A stretch of 19,510 nucleotides of DNA from Bryobacterales bacterium (GTDB taxonomy: Bacteria > Acidobacteriota > Terriglobia > Bryobacterales > Bryobacteraceae), in NCBI GenBank assembly GCA_003142355.1, contig PLMF01000435.1:22971-42480 (forward strand). The letters run 5' to 3'. How positions within the stretch are numbered: position 1 is the first letter of the stretch; the number at the start of each line of letters is the position of its first letter. The translations under genes and the position numbers were made by a program. The notes under the pieces are model-generated. The model did not search any database. It worked only from the letters and a program-made list of their open reading frames with translations, and had not been told where the DNA came from. Of this stretch, positions 1 through 8,302 are shown piece after piece.

Positions 1-1419
1 CGCACCATCGAAGCCTTCGTGCTGGCCCTCATCACCGTCATGGCCGGTTGCTTCTGCATTGAAATCATCTGGGCCAAGCCGTCGGTCTCCGAGATGTTTA
101 CCGGGATGGTTCCGCGGCTCAATCGCGACAGCCTGTACGTGGCCATCGGAATCCTCGGCGCCACCGTCATGCCGCACAATCTCTACCTGCACTCCGCCCT
201 GGTGCAGACGCGCCATATCGCCCACTCGGAGACGGCCAAACGTACCGCTTGCCGCTACAACCTGATCGATTCCGCGGTGGCGCTGAACGGCGCCATGCTC
301 GTCAACTGCGCCATCCTGGTGCTGGCCGCGGCCGTGTTCTTCAAGCGCGGTATCGTGGTCACCCAGATTCAGCAGGCGCACCTGCTGCTGGTCCCCCTCC
401 TGGGGACCAGCTTTGCGGGGGTCATCTTCGCCGTGGCCCTGCTCTGTTCCGGGCAGTCGTCGACGTTGACGGGAACCATGGCAGGTCAAGTAGTTATGGA
501 GGGTTTCCTCAACTTTCGCATGAGGCCCTGGCTGCGGCGCCTGGTCACCCGCGCGCTGGCCATTGTGCCGGCCGCCTTCACCATCTACTTCGCCGGCGAC
601 CAGTCTACTTTCGGCCTGCTGATCCTGAGCCAGGTGATCCTGAGCATGCAGTTGCCCTTCGCCGTCATCCCGCTCATCCATTTCACCAGCGACCGCGCGC
701 GCATGGGTTCATTCGCCAACTCCCTGTGGGTTCGCGTGCTGGCCTGGTCCACGGCCGTAGTGATAGTGGGCTTAAACCTGCGCCTAGCGTGGTTTACCGT
801 TGCGGAATGGCTGGCTGCGGCGGGCGCCTGGCACACCGTGGTCTGGCTGGCGACCATTCCCACCGCGGCCGTTCTCCTGCTACTTTTGTTGTGGGTCACC
901 ATGGAACCCCTGATCAGCCGCTGGACGCGCAGGTTCGGCCGCGCGCCGATCGTCCTGCCCGACACCGCCGGCGCCGAAGCCGCTGCCGCGCCGGTCTACC
1001 ACCGCATCCTGGTTCCTCTGGACCACTCCCACCTGGACCGCTTGGCGGTGAGCCATGCCGCCGCCATGGCCAAGCTCCACGGCGCCAAGCTGTTCCTGCT
1101 CCACGTGGAAGAAGGCGTCACCAGCCAGATTTATGGCCCGGACGCCTCCACCGCGGAAGTTGAGGCGGGCGAGCAGTACCTCGACCGCATCGCCCAAGCC
1201 CTCCGCGATCAAGGCATTATCGTCGAGACGGCGATCACCCACTCCTCCTCCCCCAAGAAAGAGATTGTGCGCTACGCAAACGAAACCAAGCCCGACCTGG
1301 TCATCATGGGCGCGCACGGCCACGGCGGTCTGAAGGATCTGATCTTCGGAACCACCATCGACCCTGTGCGCCACAACCTGTCGGTGCCCATGCTGATCGT
1401 CAGACCCGGCAAAGGTTGA
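1..1419 (+). CDS. Nramp-family divalent metal transporter fused to a C-terminal universal stress protein (Usp) domain, 5'-truncated by the window
   Basis: The frame is open to base 1, so the true start lies upstream; the GTG at 19 is internal. The visible 472 residues hold the second part of an Nramp (MntH-like) proton-coupled Mn/Fe transporter. About visible residues 57-65 is the metal-site signature MPHNLYLHS, and further on is the conserved SGQSSTLTGTMAGQ stretch, with several hydrophobic helices continuing to about residue 300. After a linker of charged and Ala-rich residues comes a complete Usp fold beginning YHRILVPLDHS. It ends with the ATP-binding pattern G-2x-G-9x-G-T (GAHG, then GTT), which suggests a nucleotide-binding type of Usp. 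The fusion implies that a cytosolic ATP-sensing domain is tethered to the transporter; this is inference. The N-terminal DPGN helix is outside the window, so transport competence cannot be fully judged. The next gene starts 89 bp downstream. Confidence 0.9.
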   Translation, partial: RTIEAFVLALITVMAGCFCIEIIWAKPSVSEMFTGMVPRLNRDSLYVAIGILGATVMPHNLYLHSALVQTRHIAHSETAKRTACRYNLIDSAVALNGAMLVNCAILVLAAAVFFKRGIVVTQIQQAHLLLVPLLGTSFAGVIFAVALLCSGQSSTLTGTMAGQVVMEGFLNFRMRPWLRRLVTRALAIVPAAFTIYFAGDQSTFGLLILSQVILSMQLPFAVIPLIHFTSDRARMGSFANSLWVRVLAWSTAVVIVGLNLRLAWFTVAEWLAAAGAWHTVVWLATIPTAAVLLLLLLWVTMEPLISRWTRRFGRAPIVLPDTAGAEAAAAPVYHRILVPLDHSHLDRLAVSHAAAMAKLHGAKLFLLHVEEGVTSQIYGPDASTAEVEAGEQYLDRIAQALRDQGIIVETAITHSSSPKKEIVRYANETKPDLVIMGAHGHGGLKDLIFGTTIDPVRHNLSVPMLIVRPGKG

Positions 1420-1508
1420 GACACCGCGCCCCAACACCGTGTCCGACCAACCCACCGCCAAGCCCCCACCCACCCATAACCACCTCAGAATCAACAGGTT
1501 CACTTGGC

Positions 1509-2087
1509 ATGAGAAGTGCCTCTTTCCACACCGTGAAGCGCCCCGCCTGGCTTGCCGTGCTCTTGGTCCTCGGGATTCATCCGCTCCCCTGCGCCACCTT
1601 GGAGCAGTTGACCCTGGACGACATGATCGCCCAATCGACCGCCATTGTCCGCGGCACGGTCGTGGACTCCTGGGCCGCGCTCACCGGTTCGGTCATCTAT
1701 ACCCACTATAAGGTCCAGGTAAGCGAGAGCTTCAAAGGACCTCGCCAGACTTTCGTCGAAGTAGTGGTTGCGGGTGGAGTGGTCAACCGCCTCAGCCAGA
1801 GTTTTTCGGGGTCGCCTGTGTTGAACAAGGGCGATGAGTCTGTGTTCTTTCTGTGGACCAGCCGCGCGGGCCTGACTCAGATCATGGGTCTCACGCAGGG
1901 CCTTTTCGCCATCGCGCCGGCCGTTTCCGCCGATCCCATGGCGACGCGCGCCGCCACCCGCGAATTGATGCTCAATCCCAAAACCGCGCAACCGGTGAAA
2001 GACGCGGTGCTGTCGATGCGCCTGAGCGACCTCCGATCGCGGATTGCGGGCACGCTCAAATCCAGCCAGGGGGCGAGCCAACAATGA
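1509..2087 (+). CDS. Small exported protein of unknown function, coupled to the downstream metalloprotease
   Basis: A 192-residue protein from the ATG at 1509. The frame is open upstream to 1416, but only this start gives a proper signal peptide: positively charged N-terminus (MRSASFHTVKR), a hydrophobic stretch (LAVLLVLGIHPLP) and a Cys/Ala cleavage region. The mature part begins with the pattern LDDMIAQSTAIVRGTV, followed by a beta-rich region (YKVQVSESFKG, FVEVVVAGG, GDESVFFLW). I have a general impression of this kind of sequence from acidobacterial secreted proteins but know no assigned function. Its TGA overlaps the ATG of the next gene (ATGA, 2084-2087), so the two are almost certainly translated together and may act together at the cell surface. 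No strong Shine-Dalgarno sequence is visible. Confidence 0.8.
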   Translation: MRSASFHTVKRPAWLAVLLVLGIHPLPCATLEQLTLDDMIAQSTAIVRGTVVDSWAALTGSVIYTHYKVQVSESFKGPRQTFVEVVVAGGVVNRLSQSFSGSPVLNKGDESVFFLWTSRAGLTQIMGLTQGLFAIAPAVSADPMATRAATRELMLNPKTAQPVKDAVLSMRLSDLRSRIAGTLKSSQGASQQ

Positions 2088-4627
2088 GGGATACGATGCG
2101 CATCGGGCGGGTGGCACTCGTCGCCGTAGCGGTAGCGTTGATGGGCGCGCCCGCGCACGCCTATTATCACTACGTCCACTACTTCCGAAACGCCCCCGAT
2201 ACCCCGGTTCAGGAGAAGTTCGACCTCTCTGCTCTGCCCAACAAGACCGTGACGTTCTTTGTGAGCGACTCGGGTCCGTCGGTGTATGCCCCCAATGACA
2301 GCCTCGGCTCCATTCTCGGCGAGGTCAAAACCGCGCTCGCCGCGTGGAATTCGGTGGATAGCTCGGATCTGCGAATGGCCTTCGGCGGCACCGAAACCGC
2401 CGGCCAGAACTCCAACACACCGGGCGGCAACGTGCTCTTCATCGATCTGCCTCCGGGCTTGCTCGGGCAGGGCGCGCCCACGGTGATGGTGGGAACCACC
2501 ACCATTATTGGAGGGCAGGTCCTGTTGTCGAACAATACCAACAAGGGGCCGGGACCCAGCTACCTCGAGGAGTTCTACACCACTGCCGTTCACGAAATCG
2601 GACACGCCCTCGGGTTGCAGCACACCTGGACGGCGAGCGCCATGTCGCAGGACGTCATTCGCAATACCACCCGCGCGCGGCCTCTCGATGCCGATGACAT
2701 CGCGGCCATTTCGGTCCTGTACGGCAAGGCTAACTGGGCCGCGAACTTCGGTTCCATCTCCGGCCGTGTGACCTTGAACGGCCAGGGCGTGACTCTGGCC
2801 TCGGTGGTCGCCATCAGCCCCAACGGACCGGCGGTCAGCGCGCTGACCAACCCCGATGGATCCTACCAGATCAGCGGCCTGCCTCCCAATAATTACCTCC
2901 TGTATGTTCACCCGCTCCCTCCCGACGCCACTCCCGCCGACGGCTCGGGCCTCCGGCTTCCGGTGGATCCCAACGGCCAGCCCCTCCAGGCCAGCGGCCC
3001 GTTTGGGACGGTTTTCTATCCCGGCACGCTCGATCCACAGCAGGCCATTTCGATCTCAGTGGTGGGCGGTACGGTGGTTGCGAACCAGAATTTCTCGGTG
3101 CAGGCGCGCGCGGCCGTGCCGATGTACGACATCATCACCTACAGTTTTCTCGACCCGGCCACCCGCAGTTCCAGTTACTACCCAGGCGCCAACGCAGTTC
3201 CCGTCACACCGGCCTACGTCAATACCACCCTGGGAGCGTTCTACGTCCTGGCGGAGGCAAGTTACGGGGACACCCCGATTCCGCAATCGGTCACCATCCT
3301 GGGTGGCTTTTCCACCGCCAGCGGCCAATATCTCAGGCCATCCGTCCATTCGGGCAGCCCGCAGCGGGTGTTGGATCTCTACATCGCCCCGCCGCTGTTT
3401 GCGGGAGCCGGTCCACGCCACATGGTCTTCAATTTCGGCAACGACATGTACGTGCTGCCGGACGCCATCACCCTGGTGCAAAAGGGCGCGCCGGTGATTA
3501 GTTCGGTGGCTGCCAGCGCCAATGGCACCGTCACCATAACCGGCAGCGGTTTCGGTCTCGACAGCCGCGTTTTCTTCGATGGCATTCAAGCCACTGTGCA
3601 AATCCCGTTCAGCGGCGCCGACGCCCAGGGTTCCATCACCGTGGCGCCGCCCACGGGCGCCAGCGGCCAGGTATCCCACGTCACCGTGTTTAATGCCGAC
3701 GGGCAGAACTCCACGTTCCTTCCATCGCCGAACCCGCCCACCTACGCCTATCCCATAACCGGAACGCCGCAGGCCGCCTTGGACAGGACTGCGCTGCCGG
3801 CGGGCGTTTCCTCCATGGTCGATATCAACGTGCAGAATGCCGGTTTCGTGGACGGCCAGGTGACCGTCGGATTCGGAACCGGCGATATAACCGTGAACCG
3901 CCTCTGGGTGCTGAGCCCCACTCACGTGCAGGCCAACGTGGTAGTGGCCCCCAACGCCGCGCTGGGCGCCTCCGAGTTCAGCGTCGTCTCGGGGTTCCAG
4001 GTGGTTACCCAGCCGTTCGCGTTTCAGACTCAGCCGGTGAACCCCAGCCTGCCTTCCATTGGGCTGCCCATCGTCAATGCCCTGCCCGCTCAGCAAACCG
4101 TCTACCCCGGCGCCATCGCAGCCATCTACGGTTCCAACCTGGCGCTCTCGCCCACCGCCGCTCAGGTGATATTGAACAACGTCCCCGTCCAGATCCTGTT
4201 CGCCTCGCCCGCTCAGATCAATTTCGTGGTTCCCCCCGGTTTGCCGGTCGGCCCAGCCACGCTGAACCTGAACAACGGCTCTGCCGCCGCTTTTCCCGTC
4301 ATCCTGCAGATTGGCAATCCGCCGCCTGCCATCGCCGGCGTCACGAACGCCTCGGGCGTGCCGCTCGATGCCAGCCACTCCGTCGCCATGAGCGACTTTG
4401 TGAACGTGCTGGTAACGGGCCTCGACCCGGCCGTGACCGGCGACACCAGCCGCATGCAGGTAACAGTCTCCGGTGTCTCCATGCCGGTACTCGAAGTCAC
4501 GCCGGCGCCCAACGGCTTGTTCCAGATTGAGATCGTCCTCACCCAGTCGTTCGCGGGCGCCCAGGTCCCGCTGGCGGTTTCCGTGGACGGCTCCAGCAGC
4601 GCCCCCTTCGCCATCGCTGTGCGATAA
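2084..4627 (+). CDS. Secreted matrixin-type zinc metalloprotease with regulatory-like, IPT/TIG and Solibacter C-terminal domains
   Basis: An 847-residue exported protein. The ATG at 2084 lies inside the upstream stop (ATGA) and is followed by a signal peptide (RIGRVALVAVAVALMGAPAHA). Residues about 45-213 form a matrixin/M10-like catalytic domain. It has the zinc-binding motif HEIGHALGLQH (His170, Glu171, His174, His180), a plausible Met-turn at Met187 and the typical closing helix LDADDIAAISVLYG. Residues about 224-277 match a carboxypeptidase-regulatory-like beta domain (SGRVTLNG, NPDGSYQISGLPP). About 470-545 is an IPT/TIG-like domain (TVTITGSGFG). From about 660 to the end is the Solibacter C-terminal module, with YPGAIAAIYGSNLA, ASPAQINFVVP and NGLFQIEIVL. 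Likely role: extracellular or cell-surface proteolysis. The substrate is unknown. No transmembrane anchor is seen at the C-terminus. Confidence 0.88.
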   Translation: MRDTMRIGRVALVAVAVALMGAPAHAYYHYVHYFRNAPDTPVQEKFDLSALPNKTVTFFVSDSGPSVYAPNDSLGSILGEVKTALAAWNSVDSSDLRMAFGGTETAGQNSNTPGGNVLFIDLPPGLLGQGAPTVMVGTTTIIGGQVLLSNNTNKGPGPSYLEEFYTTAVHEIGHALGLQHTWTASAMSQDVIRNTTRARPLDADDIAAISVLYGKANWAANFGSISGRVTLNGQGVTLASVVAISPNGPAVSALTNPDGSYQISGLPPNNYLLYVHPLPPDATPADGSGLRLPVDPNGQPLQASGPFGTVFYPGTLDPQQAISISVVGGTVVANQNFSVQARAAVPMYDIITYSFLDPATRSSSYYPGANAVPVTPAYVNTTLGAFYVLAEASYGDTPIPQSVTILGGFSTASGQYLRPSVHSGSPQRVLDLYIAPPLFAGAGPRHMVFNFGNDMYVLPDAITLVQKGAPVISSVAASANGTVTITGSGFGLDSRVFFDGIQATVQIPFSGADAQGSITVAPPTGASGQVSHVTVFNADGQNSTFLPSPNPPTYAYPITGTPQAALDRTALPAGVSSMVDINVQNAGFVDGQVTVGFGTGDITVNRLWVLSPTHVQANVVVAPNAALGASEFSVVSGFQVVTQPFAFQTQPVNPSLPSIGLPIVNALPAQQTVYPGAIAAIYGSNLALSPTAAQVILNNVPVQILFASPAQINFVVPPGLPVGPATLNLNNGSAAAFPVILQIGNPPPAIAGVTNASGVPLDASHSVAMSDFVNVLVTGLDPAVTGDTSRMQVTVSGVSMPVLEVTPAPNGLFQIEIVLTQSFAGAQVPLAVSVDGSSSAPFAIAVR

Positions 4628-4659
4628 TCACCCCGTGGGACCTGGAGATCTCACTGAAA

Positions 4660-5121
4660 ATGAAACTGATTCTGACTGCACTGCTCTTCGCCGGATTCGC
4701 CGCACCCGCGGGAGACCCGGCAGGGTTCCATCTTTGGAAGGCGCCGGATTTGAAAGCGTTTGCCACAACGCTGGCCGCCAAGATGGGCCCATCCAAGACC
4801 GCCACCCAGCAGTTGACGAGTGTCGGCAACTATAGCTTCATGGTGGCTCACCGCGAAGCCTCGGGCGAAGCGGAATACCATGCAACTCAGGCCGATATTA
4901 CGGTGGTGGAGACCGGCGAGGCCACGCTCATCTACGGTGGCACTGTGGTGGATGGGAAAACCACCGCGCCCAACGAGATTCGCGGCGCCTCAATCAGCGG
5001 CGGAACCGAGATCAAGCTCAGTGCCGGCGACATCGTCACCATCCCCGCGAAGACCCCCCACCAGATGAAGGTCGATCCGGGCAAACAGGTCACCTACTTC
5101 GTGGTGAAGGTGACGCAGTAG
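4660..5121 (+). CDS. Exported small cupin-domain protein
   Basis: A 153-residue single-domain cupin with an N-terminal signal peptide (MKLILTALLFAGFAAPAG). Cupin motif 1 is recognisable at residues about 71-93 (EYHATQADITVVETGEA), and motif 2 at about 123-137 (GDIVTIPAKTPHQM). His74 and His134 are the likely metal ligands; Asp79 and Glu84 are further candidates. The usual Gly of motif 2 (P-x-G) is replaced by Lys131. The function could be a metal-dependent enzyme or a ligand-binding protein; nothing in the sequence decides. It lies 32 bp after the protease gene on the same strand, so it could share that transcript. Its stop (5119-5121) is 6 bp from the stop of the convergent tsaB gene, and no terminator hairpin fits between them. 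Confidence 0.85.
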   Translation: MKLILTALLFAGFAAPAGDPAGFHLWKAPDLKAFATTLAAKMGPSKTATQQLTSVGNYSFMVAHREASGEAEYHATQADITVVETGEATLIYGGTVVDGKTTAPNEIRGASISGGTEIKLSAGDIVTIPAKTPHQMKVDPGKQVTYFVVKVTQ

Positions 5122-5127
5122 GGACCC

Positions 5128-5787
5128 CTACTCCCTCCACAACAACTCCGCATCCGAGCGGCGCACGTAGTTCGCATCCAGCGCCGCCGGGTCCGAAGCT
5201 TCGCCCCTCAGGAAGCGTCCCAGCGCGATGCGCGCAATCGCGCCCGCCAGCGCCGGCGGCGCGGCCGCGATTCGGGCGTGCTCGAAGCGGGTTCCGGCCA
5301 GCGCGGCGGGGTCCATCGCGATGAACTCCATTTCGCCCTCCGGAAGCATATCGAGCCAAGCCGCAAGCGTCATCACCACTTCCGGCGCCGCCAGCCGGCC
5401 GGCGTCGTCGTACACCGCGCCGTAGATTTCCCCTCGGCGCGCATCCAGCACCACCGCGCGCCGCGGAGCGCTGCCGAAACTTGCCATCGCCTCGAGGTTC
5501 GAAACCGCCACCGCCGGCTTGCCCAGCGCCTCCGCCAGCCCCTTGACGCACGCCAGTCCCACCCGCACGCCGGTGAACGAACCCGGCCCCGAGGCCGCCG
5601 CAAAACAATCCACCATGGCCGGCTTCACTCCATGCCGGCCGAGCAATTGCGCAAGCTGCCCATAGATCACGTGCGCGAAGCCGCCGGGAGCGTGCAGCAC
5701 TGTTTCCTCGATCAGCTCCTCTCCCCGCGCCAGCGCCAGGCTGCCGCATTCGTGCGTGGTATCGATCGCCAGAATCAGCGGATTCAC
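5128..5787 (-). CDS. tsaB: tRNA threonylcarbamoyladenosine biosynthesis protein TsaB
   Basis: A 219-residue ASKHA-fold protein of the TsaB/YeaZ family. It is the scaffold partner of TsaD in forming N6-threonylcarbamoyladenosine at position 37 of ANN-decoding tRNAs in the cytoplasm. The N-terminus LILAIDTTHECGSLAL has the phosphate-1 motif (Asp9, Thr10, Thr11), and residues 67-73 give the family signature GPGSFTG, followed by VRVGLACVKGLAEALGKP. Length is normal for the family. The start chosen is the GTG at 5787-5785. A longer frame continues upstream, but its translation there is low-complexity shadow and GTG gives the canonical N-terminus. This GTG overlaps the TGA of the upstream hydrolase gene (GTGA), so translation is likely coupled to an otherwise unrelated gene. 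Confidence 0.93.
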   Translation of the reverse strand: MNPLILAIDTTHECGSLALARGEELIEETVLHAPGGFAHVIYGQLAQLLGRHGVKPAMVDCFAAASGPGSFTGVRVGLACVKGLAEALGKPAVAVSNLEAMASFGSAPRRAVVLDARRGEIYGAVYDDAGRLAAPEVVMTLAAWLDMLPEGEMEFIAMDPAALAGTRFEHARIAAAPPALAGAIARIALGRFLRGEASDPAALDANYVRRSDAELLWRE

Positions 5788-7559
5788 TGGTTCAGCCCCA
5801 GCGCCGCGTCCATCGTGTACACCTTCCCGTTGGCGTTCATCCCGTAAAGCCGCATGTGCATGATCGCCGGAAAGTTCTTCGCCAGGCCCGCCAGCGGCCA
5901 CAGCATGCCTTTCTGCCCCGTGCCGATCACGCGATAACCCTGGCCATCGGCCGCCACCTCCCCGGTCCACAGCCACATCATCGACCGCGTGGCGCGCGTC
6001 TCACGCGTGATCTTGGCCGCGTACGGCGGCGGCAGCGTCACCCGCATATCGCCCGACGGCTGCTCGATGGCAAACGGCACCTTCGGGCTGTTCGACTCGA
6101 TTTCCTGCAGCACGATCTCGCGCGACTCGAACTTGTACGACTTGTTCATGCCCGCCAAATGGCCTTCCCTCACTACGTGCAGCACCCAATCGTGCGACTT
6201 GTCGGGCGGCTCGCCCGTGAAGTGGTCGCCGCTGAACCTCTTCTTCATCTTCACCACCTCGCCGTCGATGGGGTTCATCCAGTAGACGTCGTAGCCGTGC
6301 TTCTCCACCACCAGTTCCACCGGCCCCGGCTGGGCCACGTAGACCACGTACTCCGTGTCTTCCAGCGCCACCGCCCGGCCGCCGTCCACGTCGAAGTACG
6401 GCTCCAGCTCCCAATGGCGTGTGTCGGACATGAAGTCGAACCACACCGTCATCTGCTTGGCGCCGTTGCCGCTGCCCGTATAGGTGACGTACTGGCCGTC
6501 CATGGTGGCGTTCCACAGGCGGCGGCGGAAGGCCGCGGCGTCGCTGTCCTCGCGCCCGAAATCCACGTTCACGAACGGCACCGCATAGAGCTGATGCTCG
6601 ATGGCGCCCACGTTGTCGTCGGCCGTGCCGTGCGCCGCGAAATCCATCCACCCGTCGTCCAGCAGTGGCGCCGAGGTCACGCCCGCACCCGTGGTGCGCG
6701 GGTGCTGGTAGGGGTCCATCTCCTTCAGCAGCCCTCCGATCTCCTTGAGCAGCGCGCGCCCGTCGGCGTAATCTTCGAACCGGTCCACCCCCTGCCAGGT
6801 GATGTTCATGGCCGCGTAGCGCCCCACCATGTAGCGGATGAAGCGCCGCCGCTGTTGCCAGGTGGGAAAGACCTTCGTCAGCCAGCCCGGCCCGCCGGCC
6901 AGAACCAGGTCCGCCACGATCCCTTTTTCATTCAGGTAGCGGACGCGCTGGTCCAGCCGCTGAAACTGCGCCACGTCCGGCGAGTCCGGCGACTGGTATG
7001 CCGCGTCCTTCCCTTCTTCCATCACCACCCCGCGCACATGATTGAACTTCTGCGCCGCACGCGCGTCCGCCACCGTACGGAACGCCGCGTCGTCCACAAA
7101 TGCGAAGCGCGTCTCGTTCGAGCCCATCCACAGGTGCGGCCGGTCGAGCCCCGCCGAGTCCCGTTCCGTGTAGGCCCAATGATGCATGTTGGCCGCGCGT
7201 ATGAATCCCGGCGCTTCCGAAGCCGCGGCCGTGAATGTGCCCGTCTTGCCGCTCCATTCGGCGATATTGCTGGTGACGTGGTAGTCCCAATCCCCGGCCT
7301 CGGTCGGCGCGAACCGGACCGCCATGCGCCGGCCGCCATCCCAATAACCCGGGAGCGCGTAGGTGCGATGCCGCGGCGAGCGAAACTCCACGTTCACATC
7401 GACGGTCGAATAAGGATGCGGATGCGCCGCCGCGTCCTTTTCGCCGAGTTCGAACACCACCTCGCAAGCGGAGTAAGCGGGAGTATTGTTACACGGTCTC
7501 TGCCCCCAAAGCCCCAGCGAACCCGCCGCCAGAACTGCCGTCGCCATTCTCAAGCCCAT
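5784..7559 (-). CDS. Secreted DUF5060 / apiosidase-like glycoside hydrolase family protein
   Basis: A 591-residue exported protein with an N-terminal signal (MGLRMATAVLAAGSLGLWGQ). Residues about 28-115 form a DUF5060-type beta domain (VDVNVEFRSP, LPGYWDGG, RFAPTEAGDWDYHV). A TIM-barrel-like region resembling DUF4038 / GH140-type enzymes follows at about 130-400, with RVRYLNEKGIVADLVL, RYAAMNITWQGVDRFEDY, PYQHPRTTGAG and RRLWNATMDGQYVTY. The acid residues in the VDRFEDY segment are candidates for catalysis, unproven here. The C-terminal part has a collagenase-type 'collagen-binding' beta pattern (EYVVYVAQPGPVELVV, YDVYWMNPIDGE). Likely role: polysaccharide or glycan breakdown outside the cytoplasm; the specific linkage cannot be stated. 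The gene overlaps tsaB downstream and diverges from the flavin reductase gene. A TACACT box 7-12 bp before the ATG (7566-7571) hints at a leaderless transcript. Confidence 0.83.
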   Translation of the reverse strand: MGLRMATAVLAAGSLGLWGQRPCNNTPAYSACEVVFELGEKDAAAHPHPYSTVDVNVEFRSPRHRTYALPGYWDGGRRMAVRFAPTEAGDWDYHVTSNIAEWSGKTGTFTAAASEAPGFIRAANMHHWAYTERDSAGLDRPHLWMGSNETRFAFVDDAAFRTVADARAAQKFNHVRGVVMEEGKDAAYQSPDSPDVAQFQRLDQRVRYLNEKGIVADLVLAGGPGWLTKVFPTWQQRRRFIRYMVGRYAAMNITWQGVDRFEDYADGRALLKEIGGLLKEMDPYQHPRTTGAGVTSAPLLDDGWMDFAAHGTADDNVGAIEHQLYAVPFVNVDFGREDSDAAAFRRRLWNATMDGQYVTYTGSGNGAKQMTVWFDFMSDTRHWELEPYFDVDGGRAVALEDTEYVVYVAQPGPVELVVEKHGYDVYWMNPIDGEVVKMKKRFSGDHFTGEPPDKSHDWVLHVVREGHLAGMNKSYKFESREIVLQEIESNSPKVPFAIEQPSGDMRVTLPPPYAAKITRETRATRSMMWLWTGEVAADGQGYRVIGTGQKGMLWPLAGLAKNFPAIMHMRLYGMNANGKVYTMDAALGLNQ

Positions 7560-7587
7560 AGACCCAGTGTAGACCGTCTATTGTGGC

Positions 7588-7627
7588 GCAGCCTCTCAGG
7601 CTGCCGTGTCGGCACTCATGCCGACAC
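7588..7627. repeat. Two adjacent perfect hairpins (REP-like repeat)
   Basis: GCAGCCT-CTC-AGGCTGC (7588-7604) is followed one base later by GTGTCGGCA-CTCA-TGCCGACAC (7606-7627). Both stems are perfect, 7 and 9 bp. The element lies in the divergent promoter region between the hydrolase (ATG at 7559) and the flavin reductase (ATG at 7755), where neither gene needs a terminator. This fits a dispersed palindromic repeat rather than a transcription stop. I have an impression of similar sequences in acidobacterial intergenic DNA but did not search. Confidence 0.7.
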
Positions 7628-7726
7628 TTCTGGCTGGCCCGCAAACCACGCCTCGCCAGCCGTGCCGCCGTACGGGCGCCACCGCCGTCTTCGGTCACAG
7701 CACGCGCTTTTCGCCGCCAGCCGACC

Positions 7727-7732
7727 TACAAT
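7727..7732 (+). promoter_or_regulatory. Candidate -10 box (TACAAT) for the flavin reductase gene
   Basis: TACAAT matches 5 of 6 positions of the bacterial -10 consensus and sits 22 bp before the ATG at 7755, which would leave a very short leader. No convincing -35 box is seen at the right distance. The box overlaps the alternative ATG at 7731, which argues for the later start. Confidence 0.3.
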
Positions 7733-7754
7733 GGATTACAGTCGACCCACTACC

Positions 7755-8288
7755 ATGATGAAAGATCTGCCTCTCTCGAAAGTCTACCAGTTGCTCGAAC
7801 CGGGTCCGGTAGTCCTGCTGACGACCGCCCAAAAGGGACACTCCAACGTCATGGCGATGTCCTGGCATATGATGGTCGAGTTTGAGCCGCCGTTGGTCGC
7901 CTGTGTGGTCAGCGGCGCCAATTACAGCTTTGCCGCGTTGCGGGCCACTAAACAGTGCGTGATCGCCCTGCCCGCCCTGAAACTGGCGCCCAAAGTCGTC
8001 GAGGTCGGCAACTGCTCCGGCCGGAACGTGCGCAAGTTCGAGAAATTCGGCCTGACTCCGGCCCCAGCCGAGCGCGTGGCGCCGCCTCTAGTGGCCGAGT
8101 GCTTTGCCAATCTCGAATGCCAGGTGGCCGATACCCGTTTCGTCAACAAGTACAATCTCTTCATCCTCGAGGTGCTCAAAGCCTGGTCCGATCCCGCGCA
8201 AAAAAATCCCAAAACCATCCACCATCATGGATTCGGCCGGTTCACTGTGGATGGCGAGATCGTCAAGCTCAAGTCGAAAAAGCCCTGA
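7755..8288 (+). CDS. Flavin reductase family protein (FMN-binding split-barrel)
   Basis: A 177-residue protein of the flavin-reductase-like split-barrel family (PF01613 type), whose members use NAD(P)H to reduce FMN or bind FMN in the cytoplasm. The family pattern runs throughout: LPLSKVYQLLEPGPVVLLTT (residues 5-24), NVMAMSWHMMVEFEPPLVAC (31-50), SGANYSFAALRATKQCVIALP and NCSGRNVRKFEKFGL (87-100). The C-terminus is KYNLFILEVLKAW and HHHGFGRF. The frame is open far upstream because it lies antisense to the hydrolase gene. The family N-terminus fits the paired ATGs at 7755/7758; an ATG at 7731 adds eight residues and overlaps a candidate -10 box. It converges with the broken esterase gene at 14 bp. 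The physiological partner is unknown. Confidence 0.85.
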   Translation: MMKDLPLSKVYQLLEPGPVVLLTTAQKGHSNVMAMSWHMMVEFEPPLVACVVSGANYSFAALRATKQCVIALPALKLAPKVVEVGNCSGRNVRKFEKFGLTPAPAERVAPPLVAECFANLECQVADTRFVNKYNLFILEVLKAWSDPAQKNPKTIHHHGFGRFTVDGEIVKLKSKKP

Positions 8289-8302
8289 TCTCACCGCTCC
8301 CA

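Noticed and set aside
5856..7730. Very long plus-strand open frame upstream of and in frame with the flavin reductase
   Set aside because: It is antisense to the secreted hydrolase gene; its translation is rich in His, Arg and Pro with no domain. Only the part from 7755 matches a protein family.
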